NCBI GenBank assembly: GCA_036365515.1
Contig: CM070874.1
Span: forward strand, 211,476,297 to 211,540,296
Direction of reading: 5' to 3'
DNA from: Torymus aiolomorphi
Lineage: Eukaryota > Arthropoda > Insecta > Hymenoptera > Torymidae
Length of the DNA: 64,000 nt
Part shown: positions 22,371 through 33,489 of the stretch, piece by piece
Layout: the number at the start of each line of letters is the position of its first letter
Numbering within the stretch: position 1 is the first letter of the stretch
The notes under the pieces: generated by a model
Told to the model about the DNA's origin: nothing
Databases searched by the model: none
Seen by the model: only the letters and a program-made list of their open reading frames with translations
Made by a program: the position numbers and the translations under genes

Positions 22371-24228
22371 ATTAATGTTGATAAAATAGATAACGATATA
22401 ACCGATTTAAATATTATTGGATTACCAAACAAAGACAATGTATCTTGCTATGCTAATGCAACCATACAATCATTGTTTCACTGTAATACATTCAGAAAAC
22501 ACCTTTTTATTTTTCAAGAAAACGACTGTTTAAAAGAAATATTCTCATAATACAAATCAAACCATTTTGATGTATTGGGATTTAGACAAATTATAAACAA
22601 AGAATATGCATTATCTGTACAACATGATGCAGCTGAATTTATCATGGATATTTGCAAAAAATCAAAATTATTGAAAAGTGTTATTGAACATGAACATATA
22701 ACTGAAATATTCTGTCCAAATTGTAAAAAAATAAAACAAAAAAAGACCAATAATATTATAATTACATTAACCATACCTGCAAAACAAAAAATTTTTAATT
22801 TACAGGAAATTATCAATGATAATATACATAATTATAAATGTTTGGGAATTCAGTAATTTGAATTCCCGCGGTTATGCTCAGCTCGGTAGGACTCACGGCG
22901 CTGCCACGGCGCGGCAGCACCTCGCGGCCTCTCGGCGGAACAGCCGAGACACTACACTGATTCACAAGGTGAATTCGCGCTGTTTCGGTCTCTCTCGCTC
23001 TCTCACATACAAATGTGAGAGAGATTGTGATTTGATTCGCGAAGTGAATCGTGAAGGCCAAGAAGACGGAAGCGTTCAAGGCCTCGCTCTCTCTTTTTCT
23101 TCAGCCGTGCCACGAGGAGCATCTCTCACCACTGCGCACCTGAAAATCTCATCGGTATATCTCTCAACGGATTTCACTGGCTCAAATCGACACTGGATCA
23201 ACTCACCACAGGCTCTACTCAATCTTTCACTGGAAACTCGCATCACTCTTCACTCACGCAATACTCAAGGTGCAAGGACGATTAGTACAATCGACTCTAT
23301 TGCAAGGTAAAATGTCTCACAATACTAGAGGTTATGTTGCCAACCACGTGTTGGCACCGGCGGCAAGTGTTACAGTGAACATGTGAATTAGAAAAACTCA
23401 AGGCAGCAATTCAATTATAATTGTTTGCCATTGCTCATTTTAACAGCTTCATTGTGTGTGAGCCCAGGAGGGAGTGTCAGCAAATACTCAAGCGACTATT
23501 AACGGACAATCTCATTTCAGTTGCAGACAGACTCAAAACTCACAGGTTGGTTGTCTCTAGTAAGAGATTACTACTCCATTATTAATGTGCACTCATAGTT
23601 TGGAATTGCGGACACACTACTCAAATACAATTCATTAACCTCAGTGTAATTTAAACTCCTTTTTCAATTTATGATAATTTTCAACGAATTTGTAATGTAT
23701 TTATAAACAAAATTTGTAATTTATTTAAGAAGTGACCGTTGTGAATATAGTTTCTATTTTTAATTTACTTCTGTGAGTGACTTAAATTTATTTTAACACC
23801 CGCAGCATGTTTACTCACATATAATTAAGGCTTACTCAAACAATAAAAATTTAGATATAAATTGTAATAATTGTCAAGTAAAATTACAAAACAAAACAAA
23901 AGTAATTATTGCAAGACATAAAATCGTTATTTTACAATTAATGTTATTTTGTATCGATAAATCAATAAACATAACAAAACTGACACAATGTAAAATAGAA
24001 AATATTTCTAGATCGAATATATACATAGATAACAAAATTTACAAAGTTACTAACGTAATATTTCATCATGGCCCTAACATTGATTCAGGACATTATACAA
24101 CTATGATAAAGCAGAATCATACATGGTCTAAAGTAGACGATTCAAACATAAGTAAAATCAACTGGCCAAAATCTAGTAAAGATATGTATATAATATTTTT
24201 AGAAGAAAATTATTTCTCAAATACAATT
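22371..24228 (+). pseudogene. USP-family deubiquitinase module 1, split by solo LTR
   Basis: Two parts, 22,371-22,838 and 23,848-24,228. Part one has the Cys box (GLPNKDNVSCYANATVQSL type; catalytic Cys codon 22,446-22,448), the QHDAAEFI segment and the first half of a zinc ribbon (CPNCKK). Part two has the second CxxC (CNNC) and the His box SGHYTTMI (His codon 24,091-24,093), followed by VDDS with the presumed third catalytic residue and a terminal YIIFLEE. This is the canonical order of ubiquitin-specific proteases, with a short ~240-residue core. Stops at 22,368 and 22,548 and the LTR insertion make it non-functional now. Confidence 0.8.
22834..23847. mobile_element. Solo LTR (22,839-23,842) with 5-bp target duplication
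   Basis: The insertion starts TGTTTGGGAATTC and ends CTCAAACA. It is flanked on both sides by ATAAA (22,834-22,838 and 23,843-23,847). Comparison with USP module 2 confirms the clean excision point. Length 1,004 bp. Near the start GGGAATTC and GAATTCCC face each other. No internal region is present, so it formed by LTR-LTR recombination. The superfamily is undetermined; a 5-bp duplication fits BEL/Pao, gypsy or copia. Confidence 0.85.
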
Positions 24229-24783
24229 TCCATTGGTTCATCTGATGTTAATGTAGAAAACAAAACTAATGAAACAGTCATAAATGACATTGATAATCAT
24301 AATATTGAGAAAAATATAAATAAATTTATCAATGTTGATAAAATAAATAACCATATAACAAACATTTTAAATATTATTGGATTACCAAATAAAGACAATG
24401 TATCTTGCTATGCTAATGCAACCGTACAATCATTGTTTCACTGTAATACATTCAGGAAACACCTTTTTATTTTTCTAGAAAACGACTGTTTAAAAGAAAT
24501 ATTTTTATTATATAAATCAAATCATTTTGATGTATTGGAATTTAGACAAATTGTAAACAAAGAATATGCATTATCTGTACAACATGATGCAGCTGAATTT
24601 ATCATGGATATTTGCAAAAAATCAAAATTATTGAAAAATGTTATTGAACATGAACATATAACTGAAATATTTTGTCCAAATTGTAAAAAACTTAAACAAG
24701 AAAAGACCAATAATATTATAATTACATTAACCATACCTCCAAAACAAAAAATTTTTAATTTACAGGAAATTATCAATGATAAT

Positions 24784-25122
24784 TGTCAGAAGATAAGCAG
24801 ACTTCGAGTCCACGCTCCCGAGTCAAATCTACACGAAGTGCAGATGGCGCCCCCTTTAGCAGAGTAGCGCAGCGGACTTATCGCTGTGCTCTCCCTTGCC
24901 GATGCCGTGCCTGCCGGCGCCGTCGCCTGCCTGCCGCTCGCGCACGGCTTGCGCTTGCGCTCTCTCTCTGCAACTGCCATACAGGACGGACGTCTTCTCC
25001 CGCTGCTTACTACGCTTACTCTCAACGCGTGTGTTAGATTAACAAAGAACAAATAAAGAGCAGTGCTCAATTGAGATTTAATAAGTGCCTTTGCCTTTAA
25101 TTAATTGTCACCTACTCCAACA
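24784..25122 (+). repeat. Copia 5' LTR
   Basis: 339 bp, TGTCAGAAGATAAGC to CTACTCCAACA. It contains an AATAAA near 25,051 and a GC-rich first half. Confidence 0.95.
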
Positions 25123-25137
25123 GGTTATGGGCCCAGC
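25123..25137 (+). other. Primer-binding site for initiator tRNA-Met fragment
   Basis: GGTTATGGGCCCAGC directly follows the LTR. It is complementary to the anticodon stem-loop of initiator tRNA-Met, not to its 3' end, which is the half-tRNA priming described for copia. Confidence 0.85.
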
Positions 25138-26044
25138 AACGCCAGGAAGGCTTTATTAGAAGTGTGTTTCGGTAAGTACCTGAGTCCGTTTTTGGCTAAC
25201 TTGAGACGCGCGGCCATTTTGAAATAGTTCGTGTGCGGAAATCTAGAAATAGACGCGATATTAATTTTAGACGGTTAGACTTAGTTAAAATTTCCTTTAA
25301 GTGTATTAGATTAGATGCCGGAATAAAGAAAGTTTCAGTAGAGTAGAGTAGATATCAATATAAAGAAATCCGCAAAAAGATGTAATTTTTTACTTGAAAT
25401 AAACTGTGGCGTGGGGCTGGCGTGAAACGCGAAATATGTGCATGCGTGACATTTCCCAGAAGCGCATCGTTTCTGAGAAATTTAATAGAAGTTATGAAGT
25501 AAAGTGTTTGTTCGTATTTAGAAGTAAAGAGAAGTAATTCAAAAACACATAACATACAGTTTTTTCGGATGCTTAAAATGTGTTTACGATAGATAAAAGA
25601 AAAGTGAGCTGTTTAATAGAAGCCAGACGAAATTGAATTACTCTCTCTCAATCTGTCGCGCGCATACACGCATACACGCAACTTGAAATAAAAGCAAATA
25701 AATAAACACTGGAATGACAACATGAGGCAGAGATGATACTGCCGTGCAGAGGACTCTCGACCTCATGTTAGTTTCTAATTCCTAGTGCGTGTTGTGACTT
25801 GCGTTGGTGTACGGCCGGCTCTCCGACATTATTGACGCCATTGCTGTGCGTGACGTCACGTTCGGAGGGAGTACCGGCGCGGGCCCGATGCGTTACGGGA
25901 ATAGAGACTAGCTTGGAACCAACAAGACTTGCTGTGCGGTCTAGCTTGGCGATAAGCAATATTATTTTATTATATATATATAAAATTTTAATTACGTAGA
26001 ATAAATGTTTGGCAATTCCAGAATTAGAAGTTTTTTCGACGAAA
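25138..26044 (+). other. Copia untranslated leader
   Basis: About 900 bp without a credible ORF. It shares blocks with the leader of the copia-like fragment at 19,477-20,516 on the opposite strand, including a conserved segment near 25,850-25,945 that is open in both orientations in both copies. Confidence 0.6.
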
Positions 26045-27659
26045 ATGTCATCTGGAGAGAGAACTCCGGAAAGGAATGTTGGAGCTGTCGACGAGCAAAG
26101 TAATTCTCCTTAATATACATATACATATATATACATATATATATTTACACTTATAATCAAGTACATAACTGCTTTAATAAAAATAAAATTCATTCATTCA
26201 GTGTTACACATGCTTACATATTTATATAAATAAATTTATAACAATATAAATTTTTTATTTATTGAAAAATAAAATTAGAAATAGAATGTAAACAATTAAT
26301 TAAGAGAAAATAGAATACAGATCTGTTTTTTTCTCGAGCATGCGATAATTTTTTTCTCGGCATGCATTTAGATAGATAGATGAAATAAAGAGACCAAACA
26401 TTTACTAGACTAATTGTTTACAATATTTAGATGATAACACCAACTCAGCCGCCAACAGCCCACACACGCCATCTGGCCCACCAGCAAATAGGATAAGAGG
26501 CCCCTATTTTTTTACGAGCCCGTCAGAAAGGGCAAGGATTGAGTTCAAGGAGTGGCTTATTTTGATGCGACATAACGGAAGTAACCAACAAATATTAATG
26601 GCGGACATGAAGGTGCTGCTGGAGAGCCAGCAGAAGCTAGCCGAGACATTCCTCGAGATAGAGAGGAATACAGTTAGACGCCTAGAGGTAAATCCACCCT
26701 TATACAGTTCCACCACCGCTAATATAGAAGATAACACAAATTCAGACATTGACGCAAATAATTCAGTAATCCAGCCAGGTATATTGGGAGAATTAAATGA
26801 AACATTTAAAAATTTGAGACAATCCTTAGAAGCGAAAAATAAAAATACTAAGTTGAATGTTAAAAGAGATTACAAACTTACTCAAAAAGTAGCAATAAAT
26901 GTCTGGCTGGACTACTTGAATTCTGAATTAAGATCAAACGACCTACTTAATGTTATTGATGATAAAGTAACACAAACACCTAACCTAGAAAAGCATGACT
27001 TAGAAAAGAGAAAATCCTTAGTTTGGGATATCATTATAAACCATTTAGATGAATATTATCATAAGAAAATCTTAAATATAACAGATCCAAAAGAAATTAT
27101 AAGAAAAGTAAAAGAATTTCGAAAAATTGAGTCTAATGTAACAGCTTCTTCGGTCAGAGCACAACTGTATCACATAAAAATAAATAACAAGGAAAAAGTA
27201 AATGATTTTAGCGATAGATTTGACACTATCATTAGAGATTATGAAAATTGTGATACGGGGGTGCCACTGGCAGAAGAAGAACAGAGATCAGCCTTTTACC
27301 AAGCTGTATCCAACAACTGTCCCGAACTGAGGTCAGCTTCTCTAATTCGCAGACAAGCTGAAAACAAAGAAATGACATTAGACGAAATAAAATCATTCTT
27401 GTTACAGTTAGAAGCAGAAAAGAAGAATTTAGAGGATGTTAACAAAGCCACAAAAGCGAACATAGCCCACGCTTCGTCGGAAGGGCGCGCGGAGGGACAC
27501 AACCGGTGTTTTCGGTGCAACCGACCCGGGCACGTGGCCTCCGTGTGTCCTCTAGCGGAGTATGGGTTGTGGTTCTGCTATGTATGCCAAAGTGAGAGGA
27601 ATCACAAGGGAACCGACTGTCCAAAGGACAGCCGCCACCCAGAACAGGTTCGTAAATAA
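26045..27659 (+). CDS. Copia Gag, probably spliced (exons 26,045-26,099 and 26,431-27,659)
   Basis: Exon 1 starts ATG at 26,045 and ends ...GAVDEQ at a GT donor (26,100). The AG acceptor is at 26,429-26,430. Joining restores the frame without a stop, and exon 2 has no better ATG near its start. The first clear Gag residues (PYFFTSPSERARIEFKEWL) lie upstream of the first ATG in exon 2. Gag contains the capsid domain (VWLDYLNSEL...YHKKILNITDP...), a CCHC zinc knuckle (CFRCNRPGHVASVC, ~27,507-27,548) and a second knuckle-like motif (CYVCQSERNHKGTDC). It forms the particle and binds RNA. The frame closes at 27,659 and coding continues in another frame. Confidence 0.75.
26100..26430 (+). other. 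Predicted gag intron
   Basis: 331 bp, GTAATTC...TTTACAATATTTAG, AT-rich, with in-frame stops. The donor context ACRARCAAA|GTAATT is also present in the related fragment at 19,418, where exon 1 differs in sequence but ends at the same place. Confidence 0.6.
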
Positions 27660-28418
27660 AGATCGAAATAAAAATAACACTACACAAAACAACACTAGAC
27701 AGTTCAGAAGGAATAACCATTCTAGAGGAAGAGGTAATCAGAATGAAGGTGGTAGAACTACAGGTAGAGGGGGTGGTAAAGGTAATTTTAAAGGTAGGGT
27801 TTTCAAAAGGAGTGCAAATCGGGGCGCACGCGGTGGATCCCAAAGTACATTAGCACAAGGAGCAAGGGCTTACATCGCAGGTATGGATATTAGCAAATTA
27901 AAATACCAACACTAACACAAATTACTTCTATCGCGGACTCAGGCGCTATCGATCATATTGTAAATAAAGGCATTATTTTAAGCGAATTTAAACAAAGCAC
28001 GGGAGAAGTAATTAGAAGCGCTAACAAAAATGATTCGGCTAATATAGTAATAGACGGTAAAGGTAGTTTAATTCTTAGATCGAACATAAATAGCGATAAT
28101 AAAATCATTTTAAAGAATGTAATATCTGCAGAAGATATATCAGAAAACCTCATTTCCCTTAGGCAATTTGCAGATGTAGGGCTAGGAATTTATTTAGATG
28201 ATGAAAAATTACAAATTTTTGATAAAAATACAGGAGTAGAATATTTAACAGGGAAATATGAGAAGCCTAACTGGTTAATAACTCTAGATGCCGAGAAACA
28301 AAGTAGCGATGCAGTTGAGAATTTAGAACGCGAAAAATATTCATGCAAGGCTAGATTAGTTACTTTGGACGAATTTTTACGACAATCTCAGACGGACAAA
28401 ATACAGGAAAGAATTTAG
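27660..28418 (+). pseudogene. Copia nucleocapsid tail and aspartic protease
   Basis: Continues from Gag in a shifted frame as an Arg/Gly-rich tail (NNHSRGRGNQNEGGRTTGRG, to 27,915). After another frame change comes the protease with IADSGAIDHIV (active-site DSGA, ~27,940), a GKGSL-type flap region and ENLISLRQF, typical of copia proteases. The frame ends at TAG 28,416. The protease would process Gag-Pol. At least two frame changes make it inactive unless one is programmed. Confidence 0.75.
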
Positions 28419-28439
28419 AACAAATTAATAATGACACGT

Positions 28440-29300
28440 CTGAGATTGGGAGGGAGAATTTGGAAAAACTCGTTCAAACACCTCAAAACATTAACAACTC
28501 CCAAAACAATGTCGATTTTGATTTAAATGAAAATAAACTAAACAGAAAAATTCATAATTTAGATAGTATGAATATTAATGAATCTCTAGAAATAGCAAAT
28601 CATAATTTAAAAATAAAAGACGACAAAATAGACAAGTGAGACGAGGGCATGCTGTGGCATATAAAATTAGACCACGAATCCCTAGGATATCTTAAACAAC
28701 TGCAGAAAGTAGAAGAAAAATTAAAAGGAGTTAAGTTTGAAAAATCTATTATGGATTGTGAGGTGTGCATCATGGCAAAGATGGAGAAAATGCCTTTCTC
28801 TGAAAATAGAACCAGAGCATCGAGGCCTTTAGAGATGATACACACCGACACAATGGGACCTATAAAGCCAGCCTCATTTCCTGGTGGAAATAGATTTATA
28901 GTTGTGTTTCTAGATGACCATACAAGATTTGCTAAAGCTTACGCAGTCAAACATAAAAATGAGGCAGGCGAATGTCTAGAAAGATTCCTAATGACCACCA
29001 GAAATTTACTAGGAAAGAACGAAAAAGTCTGCTATATCAGAGCTGATAATGGAACAGAGTTCACTGGAGGGAAATTTTTAGAAGTAATGAATAAAGAAAA
29101 GATAGAATTCAATGTAACACCTCCTCACACACCCGAACTCAATGGAACAGCTGAGAGGTTTAACAAGACAATACAGAACAAAATCAGATCCTTGATGATT
29201 AATTCTGGCCTACCGGAGAGCATGTGGATATTGGCATTAGAAGCTGCGGTTAATGTTTATAACAGAGCATAAATCATTAAACCATGAAACGCCAATACAA
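28440..29300 (+). pseudogene. Copia integrase (GAG-pre-integrase and DDE core)
   Basis: A TGA at 28,637 interrupts the frame just before LWHIKLDHESLGYL, the histidine pair of the HHCC zinc finger; CEVCIMAK is the cysteine pair. The catalytic residues are visible: IHTDTMGP (D1, ~28,847), RADNGTEF (D2, ~29,042) and ELNGTAERFN (E, ~29,140). The frame shifts near 29,270 (VYNRA to KSLNHETP). The enzyme would insert the cDNA with a 5-bp stagger, matching the ATAAT duplication. Confidence 0.85.
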
Positions 29301-30020
29301 ATGCTGACTCCAAAGACCAAATGCCATTTAGATAGATTAAGAAGATTTGGATGTATAGCTTATGCCAAGATTCCAATAAACGAAAGAAAATTTTCAGAAA
29401 GAGCGATCAAAGCAATTATGGTAGGATACTTGACATCAGGCTATGTACTTTGGCATCCACCAACTGGAAAATTTCGTCATTCAAGATATGTTAGATGCAA
29501 CGAAAAATTAGTTTACAAAAACACACAACAAGACAAATCAGAAATGTGCAATAAATTGGATGAAACAGAAAATTTAGAAGAAACAGAAATAGAAAAAGGA
29601 CATTCAAATCCAGAGGAAAAAGAATATATAGAAGAAAATATTCAGATAGAAAATTCAGAGGAAAAACAGCAAGAAGAGGAAAAACAAACAGAAGCGATGC
29701 CAAAGAGAAGAAAAGCCGAGAATAAAGATGCCAAAAATTTAGAAGTTAAGAAAAGAAAAGTACCTGGGAGAAATGCTAAAACTCTGGAAAATAGAGAAAA
29801 ATACATGGCCACTAGAAGAACACAAGAAGAAAAAGTAATAGAAGATACAAGTCTCACTATCATGAGTGAAGATTCTGAAACTAGAAACAACAAAAATAAT
29901 TTAGATGACGAATTAGGACATGTATTATTAGCATCAATCAATAATGATCCCATCTCGTATCGAGAGGCTATGAAATCTACAGACAAAATGAAATGGCTTG
30001 GAGCTATAAATGAAGACTGA
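29253..30020 (+). pseudogene. Copia integrase C-terminus / linker
   Basis: Starts with KSLNHETPIQML and the conserved LDRLRRFGCIAY and MVGYLTSGY..WHPPTGK motifs of the copia integrase C-terminal domain. A long Glu/Lys-rich linker follows. It ends with DPISYREAMKSTDKMKWLGAI, the usual lead-in to the copia RT, cut by a stop at 30,018. Confidence 0.8.
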
Positions 30021-30025
30021 ACTCG

Positions 30026-31600
30026 ATGCAGGAAAACAAAGTATGGGAAATTGTTGAGAGACCAACTAAAACTATAGATGGCAAAAAGATAAATACCATA
30101 GACTCCAAGTGGGTATTTAAAAAGAAATCTGGAGAACATGGAGAACCAGTGTATAAAGGCAGACTTGTAATTAGAGGATTTAAAGATAGAAAAGAATATG
30201 AGTTAAGAGAAACTTATGCACCTGTTTCCAGACTAGCAGTAATCAGAGCAACGCTCGCGATTATTAACAAATACGATCTAGAAGTACACCAAATGGACGT
30301 AAAAACAGCTTTTCTGAACGGGGTATTAGAAGAAGAAATTTACATGGAAATCCCCGATGGCCTAGAATGTGACCCTGAAATTAGAAAGACTAAAGTATGT
30401 GTTTTGAGAAAATCTCTATATGGCCTAAGGATAAGTCCGAAAAGATGGAATGTCAGATTCTCGGAAGAAGCGTTAAAACTAGGACTCGAGAAAGACATCA
30501 ATGAACCATGCCTATTCACATGGAGAAAAGAAGGAAAATTAGTTCTGCTAATTTTGTATGTAGATGATATACTCCTGGCTGGTAATGATCGACAAAGACT
30601 AGATGAAGTTAAAAGTAAACTAAGTCTTGCATTTAAAATGAAGGACTTAGGTGAACCAGAGAATTTTCTCGGTATGAAAATCATCAGAGATAGAGAGAAT
30701 AAAATTTTGACGTTAAAACAAACGGAATATATTGAGAAAATCCTAGAACGATTCAATATGAAAGACTGCAAGGCTCAAAGGACTCCAATGGTGACTAGAC
30801 AAGTCAAAATTAGAGAATTAAGAAATGAGGAAAACTCAGACAAACTAGATGATGCACTACACAAAACTAAAGTACCTTATAGAGAAGCTATTGGGAGTTT
30901 GCTGTACTTAGCAGGTGCTACGAGACCCGATATAGCCTTTGCAGTAAATTATCTATCTAGACGTCAATTAAACGCAACAGAAAATGACTGGAAAGAGGTA
31001 AACCGAATATTTAGATACCTTAGAGGAACCTCAACTCTTGGACTGGCATATAAAGCCAAAGATGAAACTTTAGAAGCTATGACAGACGCAAGTTTTGGAG
31101 ATTGGTCTGATTCATCTTCTACAAGTGGCTATATTGTAAAATTATTTGGTGACACAATAATGTGGCGGAGCCACAAACAAACATATGTCACTCTGTCCAC
31201 ATGTCAAGCAGAATACCTCGCTATGAGCGAAGCTTGCCAAGAACTTGTTTCTCTAGACAAGGCCATTAGAGATATCACAGGGAAGACGATGTACCCAGTA
31301 ACTATATGGTGTGATAATAAATCTGCCGGAGACTGCACTCAGAAAGACGGTAGTCATAAACTTAAAAACTTTGATGATAATTTAGAAGCAATTAAAAATA
31401 ACTTAGAAAACAGAGAAAAGACTGGAAGCAAAAGCCACATGGCTATTACCCATGGTGATTATATAAAATCATGTGTAGCTGAAGGAAAAGTTATAGTTAG
31501 ATGGGTTTCCACAAAGGAAAATGAAGCCGATATAATGACAAAACCGCTTCCTTTTGATACACATAAATACTTGCGTAATAAAACCTTAAATTTAGACTGA
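30026..31600 (+). CDS. Copia reverse transcriptase and RNase H
   Basis: Open for 524 codons in a frame offset from the upstream part. RT motifs in order: SKWVFKKKSG, ETYAPVSRLAVIRATLAI, HQMDVKTAFLNGVLEEEIYM, and the catalytic YVDDILLAG (~30,558). It continues with the connection and RNase H domains: TDASFGDWSDSSSTSGY, then LSTCQAEYLAMSEACQE. It ends 420 bp before the 3' LTR. Domain by domain it looks complete, but it is separated from Gag by frame breaks. It copies RNA to DNA and removes the template. Confidence 0.93.
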   Translation: MQENKVWEIVERPTKTIDGKKINTIDSKWVFKKKSGEHGEPVYKGRLVIRGFKDRKEYELRETYAPVSRLAVIRATLAIINKYDLEVHQMDVKTAFLNGVLEEEIYMEIPDGLECDPEIRKTKVCVLRKSLYGLRISPKRWNVRFSEEALKLGLEKDINEPCLFTWRKEGKLVLLILYVDDILLAGNDRQRLDEVKSKLSLAFKMKDLGEPENFLGMKIIRDRENKILTLKQTEYIEKILERFNMKDCKAQRTPMVTRQVKIRELRNEENSDKLDDALHKTKVPYREAIGSLLYLAGATRPDIAFAVNYLSRRQLNATENDWKEVNRIFRYLRGTSTLGLAYKAKDETLEAMTDASFGDWSDSSSTSGYIVKLFGDTIMWRSHKQTYVTLSTCQAEYLAMSEACQELVSLDKAIRDITGKTMYPVTIWCDNKSAGDCTQKDGSHKLKNFDDNLEAIKNNLENREKTGSKSHMAITHGDYIKSCVAEGKVIVRWVSTKENEADIMTKPLPFDTHKYLRNKTLNLD

Positions 31601-32007
31601 AATATAAATTAGAAAAACGGCACCATACATAACACACAAAACAATAACATACTGATTTTGATGTAAATTTAGATGTTAACACAATTCAATTTTTTTATTT
31701 TTTTTCAGAGACCACTCCACAAGTCCCCGGTGGGGATCTGAGTATTTAAAGAGAATGGAGTAGACGTTTTTTTAATTTAGATGCTGCAAAAGTTTTTTTC
31801 GCTCTCTTGAAGTTTAAATGTTTATTTTTTATGTATTATACATGTTTTTAGTACACAAAATATATGTACAGTATACATTTTTTTCTTCTCCTTTTTCTCT
31901 AATAAAAGTTTTATTTCTCTAAGGTTTTGGATTGATTTTATATTTACTGATGTATTTATATGTGTATATATATATAAATAAATAGAAGCTAGATAGAGCG
32001 TACCCTC

Positions 32008-32019
32008 GAAGGGAGGGAG
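32008..32019 (+). other. Polypurine tract
   Basis: GAAGGGAGGGAG directly before the 3' LTR, the plus-strand primer site. Confidence 0.85.
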
Positions 32020-32358
32020 TGTCAAAAGATAAGCAGACTTCGAGTCCACGCTCCCGAGTCAAATCTACACGAAGTGCAGATGGCGCCCGCTTTAGCAGAG
32101 TAGCGCAGCGGACTTATCGCTGTGCTCTCCCTTGCCGACGCCGTGCCTGCCGGCGCCGTCGCCTGCCTGCCGCTCGCGCACTGCTTGCGCTTGCGCTCTC
32201 TCTCTGCAACTGCCGTACAGGACGGACGCCTTCTCCCGCTGCTTACTACGCTTACTCTCAACGCTTGTGTTAGATTAACAAAGAAGAAATAAAGAGCAGT
32301 GCTCAATTGAGATTTAATAAGTGCCTTTGCCTTTAATTAATTGTCACCTACTCCAACA
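32020..32358 (+). repeat. Copia 3' LTR
   Basis: 339 bp, same ends as the 5' LTR, followed by the ATAAT target duplication. Confidence 0.95.
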
Positions 32359-32797
32359 ATAATATAGATAATTACAAAAATTTAGATATAAATTGTAATA
32401 ATTGTCAGGTCAAATTACAAAACAAAACAAAAGTAATTATTGCAAGACATAAAATCGTTATTTTACAATTAATGTTATTTTATATCGATAAATCAATAAA
32501 CATAACAAAACTGACACAATGTAAAATAGAAAATATTACTAGATCCAATATACCTATAAATAGGTAACAAAATTTACAAAGTCACTAACGCAATATTTTC
32601 ATCATGGCCCTAACATTGATTCAGGACATTACACAACTATGATAAAGCAGAATAATACATGGTTTAAAGTAGACGATTCAAACATAAATAAAAGCAACTG
32701 GCCTAAATATAGTAAAGATATGTATATAATATTTTTAGAAGAAATACAATAACTAAAATAAATAATATCAAATATTCATAATTTAAATTTAAATTAT

Positions 32798-33488
32798 TTC
32801 TTTACCTTTGTAAGAAGCAATGGGACTAACTATAATAAAATAAAACACCAAAAATAATATCTCAATTCCATAACTTTAAAATTCATGAATAAGTAGAAAC
32901 ACATTTCCAAACTAAATATATGTGTATAATAATTTTATAAATAATTCATTAACTACATTACGATAACATTAAATATGTAAATAGTAGAACCGAAATCATT
33001 TTTTGTTAACTTTGTGAGAGGCAAGGGGACTCACAATAATAAAACACCCCGATATCATAAATTAAGTAAATTAATATTTTAAAAAATTCGAAAATACCTT
33101 AAAACGATTATTCAAAAATGTATTGAATATACGAATAACATATTTTCAAAAAAAGTCACCAACTAAAAGAAAATTATATCAAATATGTATATATTATAAA
33201 TTTAAAGTATTTCGTTATCTTTATGAGAGACAACGGGACACACAATAATAAAACACCCAAATAATTAGATTTATGCATACATTAAATCACTAATATTTTC
33301 AAAATTCGAATAAGTTAAAGGAAATTGCAAAACTATTTTAAATATCTGTATATAATATTTTTAGAAATATTCTTTAACTAAATTTAAATGATATAAAATA
33401 TGTATATATAATAAAATTTAAGTATTTCATTATATTTGTCAGAGACAAAGGTACTCACAATAATAAGTCACCCCGATATAATAAATTC
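32798..33488 (+). repeat. Helentron 3' region: four ~210-bp subrepeats with GTGAG...CTCAC hairpin
   Basis: Each unit contains a conserved block of the form TTTGTGAGAGGCAAGGGGAC, then TCACAATAATAAAACACCCC, near 32,812, 33,014, 33,225 and 33,440. GTGAG and CTCAC can pair around an AGGCAAGGGGA loop. Between blocks lie diverged AT-rich spacers that also align to one another. The region directly follows the USP coding end and is taken as the element's 3' part. Confidence 0.7.
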
Positions 33489-33489
33489 A

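Larger units (their letters stand above)
24784..32358 (+). mobile_element. Ty1/copia retrotransposon, 7,575 bp
   Basis: Two 339-bp LTRs (24,784-25,122 and 32,020-32,358) begin TGTCA and end CCAACA. They are flanked by ATAAT on both sides (24,779-24,783 and 32,359-32,363). The LTRs differ at roughly ten sites by eye, so the insertion is fairly young. The internal order is PBS, ~920-bp leader, gag, protease, integrase, RT, RNase H, polypurine tract, which is the copia order. Pol is broken by a stop and several frameshifts. Confidence 0.96.
24229..32752 (+). pseudogene. USP-family deubiquitinase module 2, split by copia element
   Basis: Two parts, 24,229-24,783 and 32,364-32,752. The first part is open throughout: linker (NVENKTNETVINDIDNHN), Cys box with Cys codon 24,406-24,408, QHDAAEFI and CPNCKK. 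The second part carries the second CNNC and the His box (codon 32,627-32,629), but an extra T near 32,600 and stops break the frame. The module is a tandem copy of module 1 (about 945 versus 941 bp once insertions are removed) and closely similar by eye, so the duplication is recent or was maintained. The translation ends YIIFLEE as in module 1. Confidence 0.8.

Noticed and set aside
24783..25070. ORFs on both strands in the copia LTR (also 32,019-32,306)
   Set aside because: They lie within LTR sequence and are conserved only because the LTRs are duplicates.
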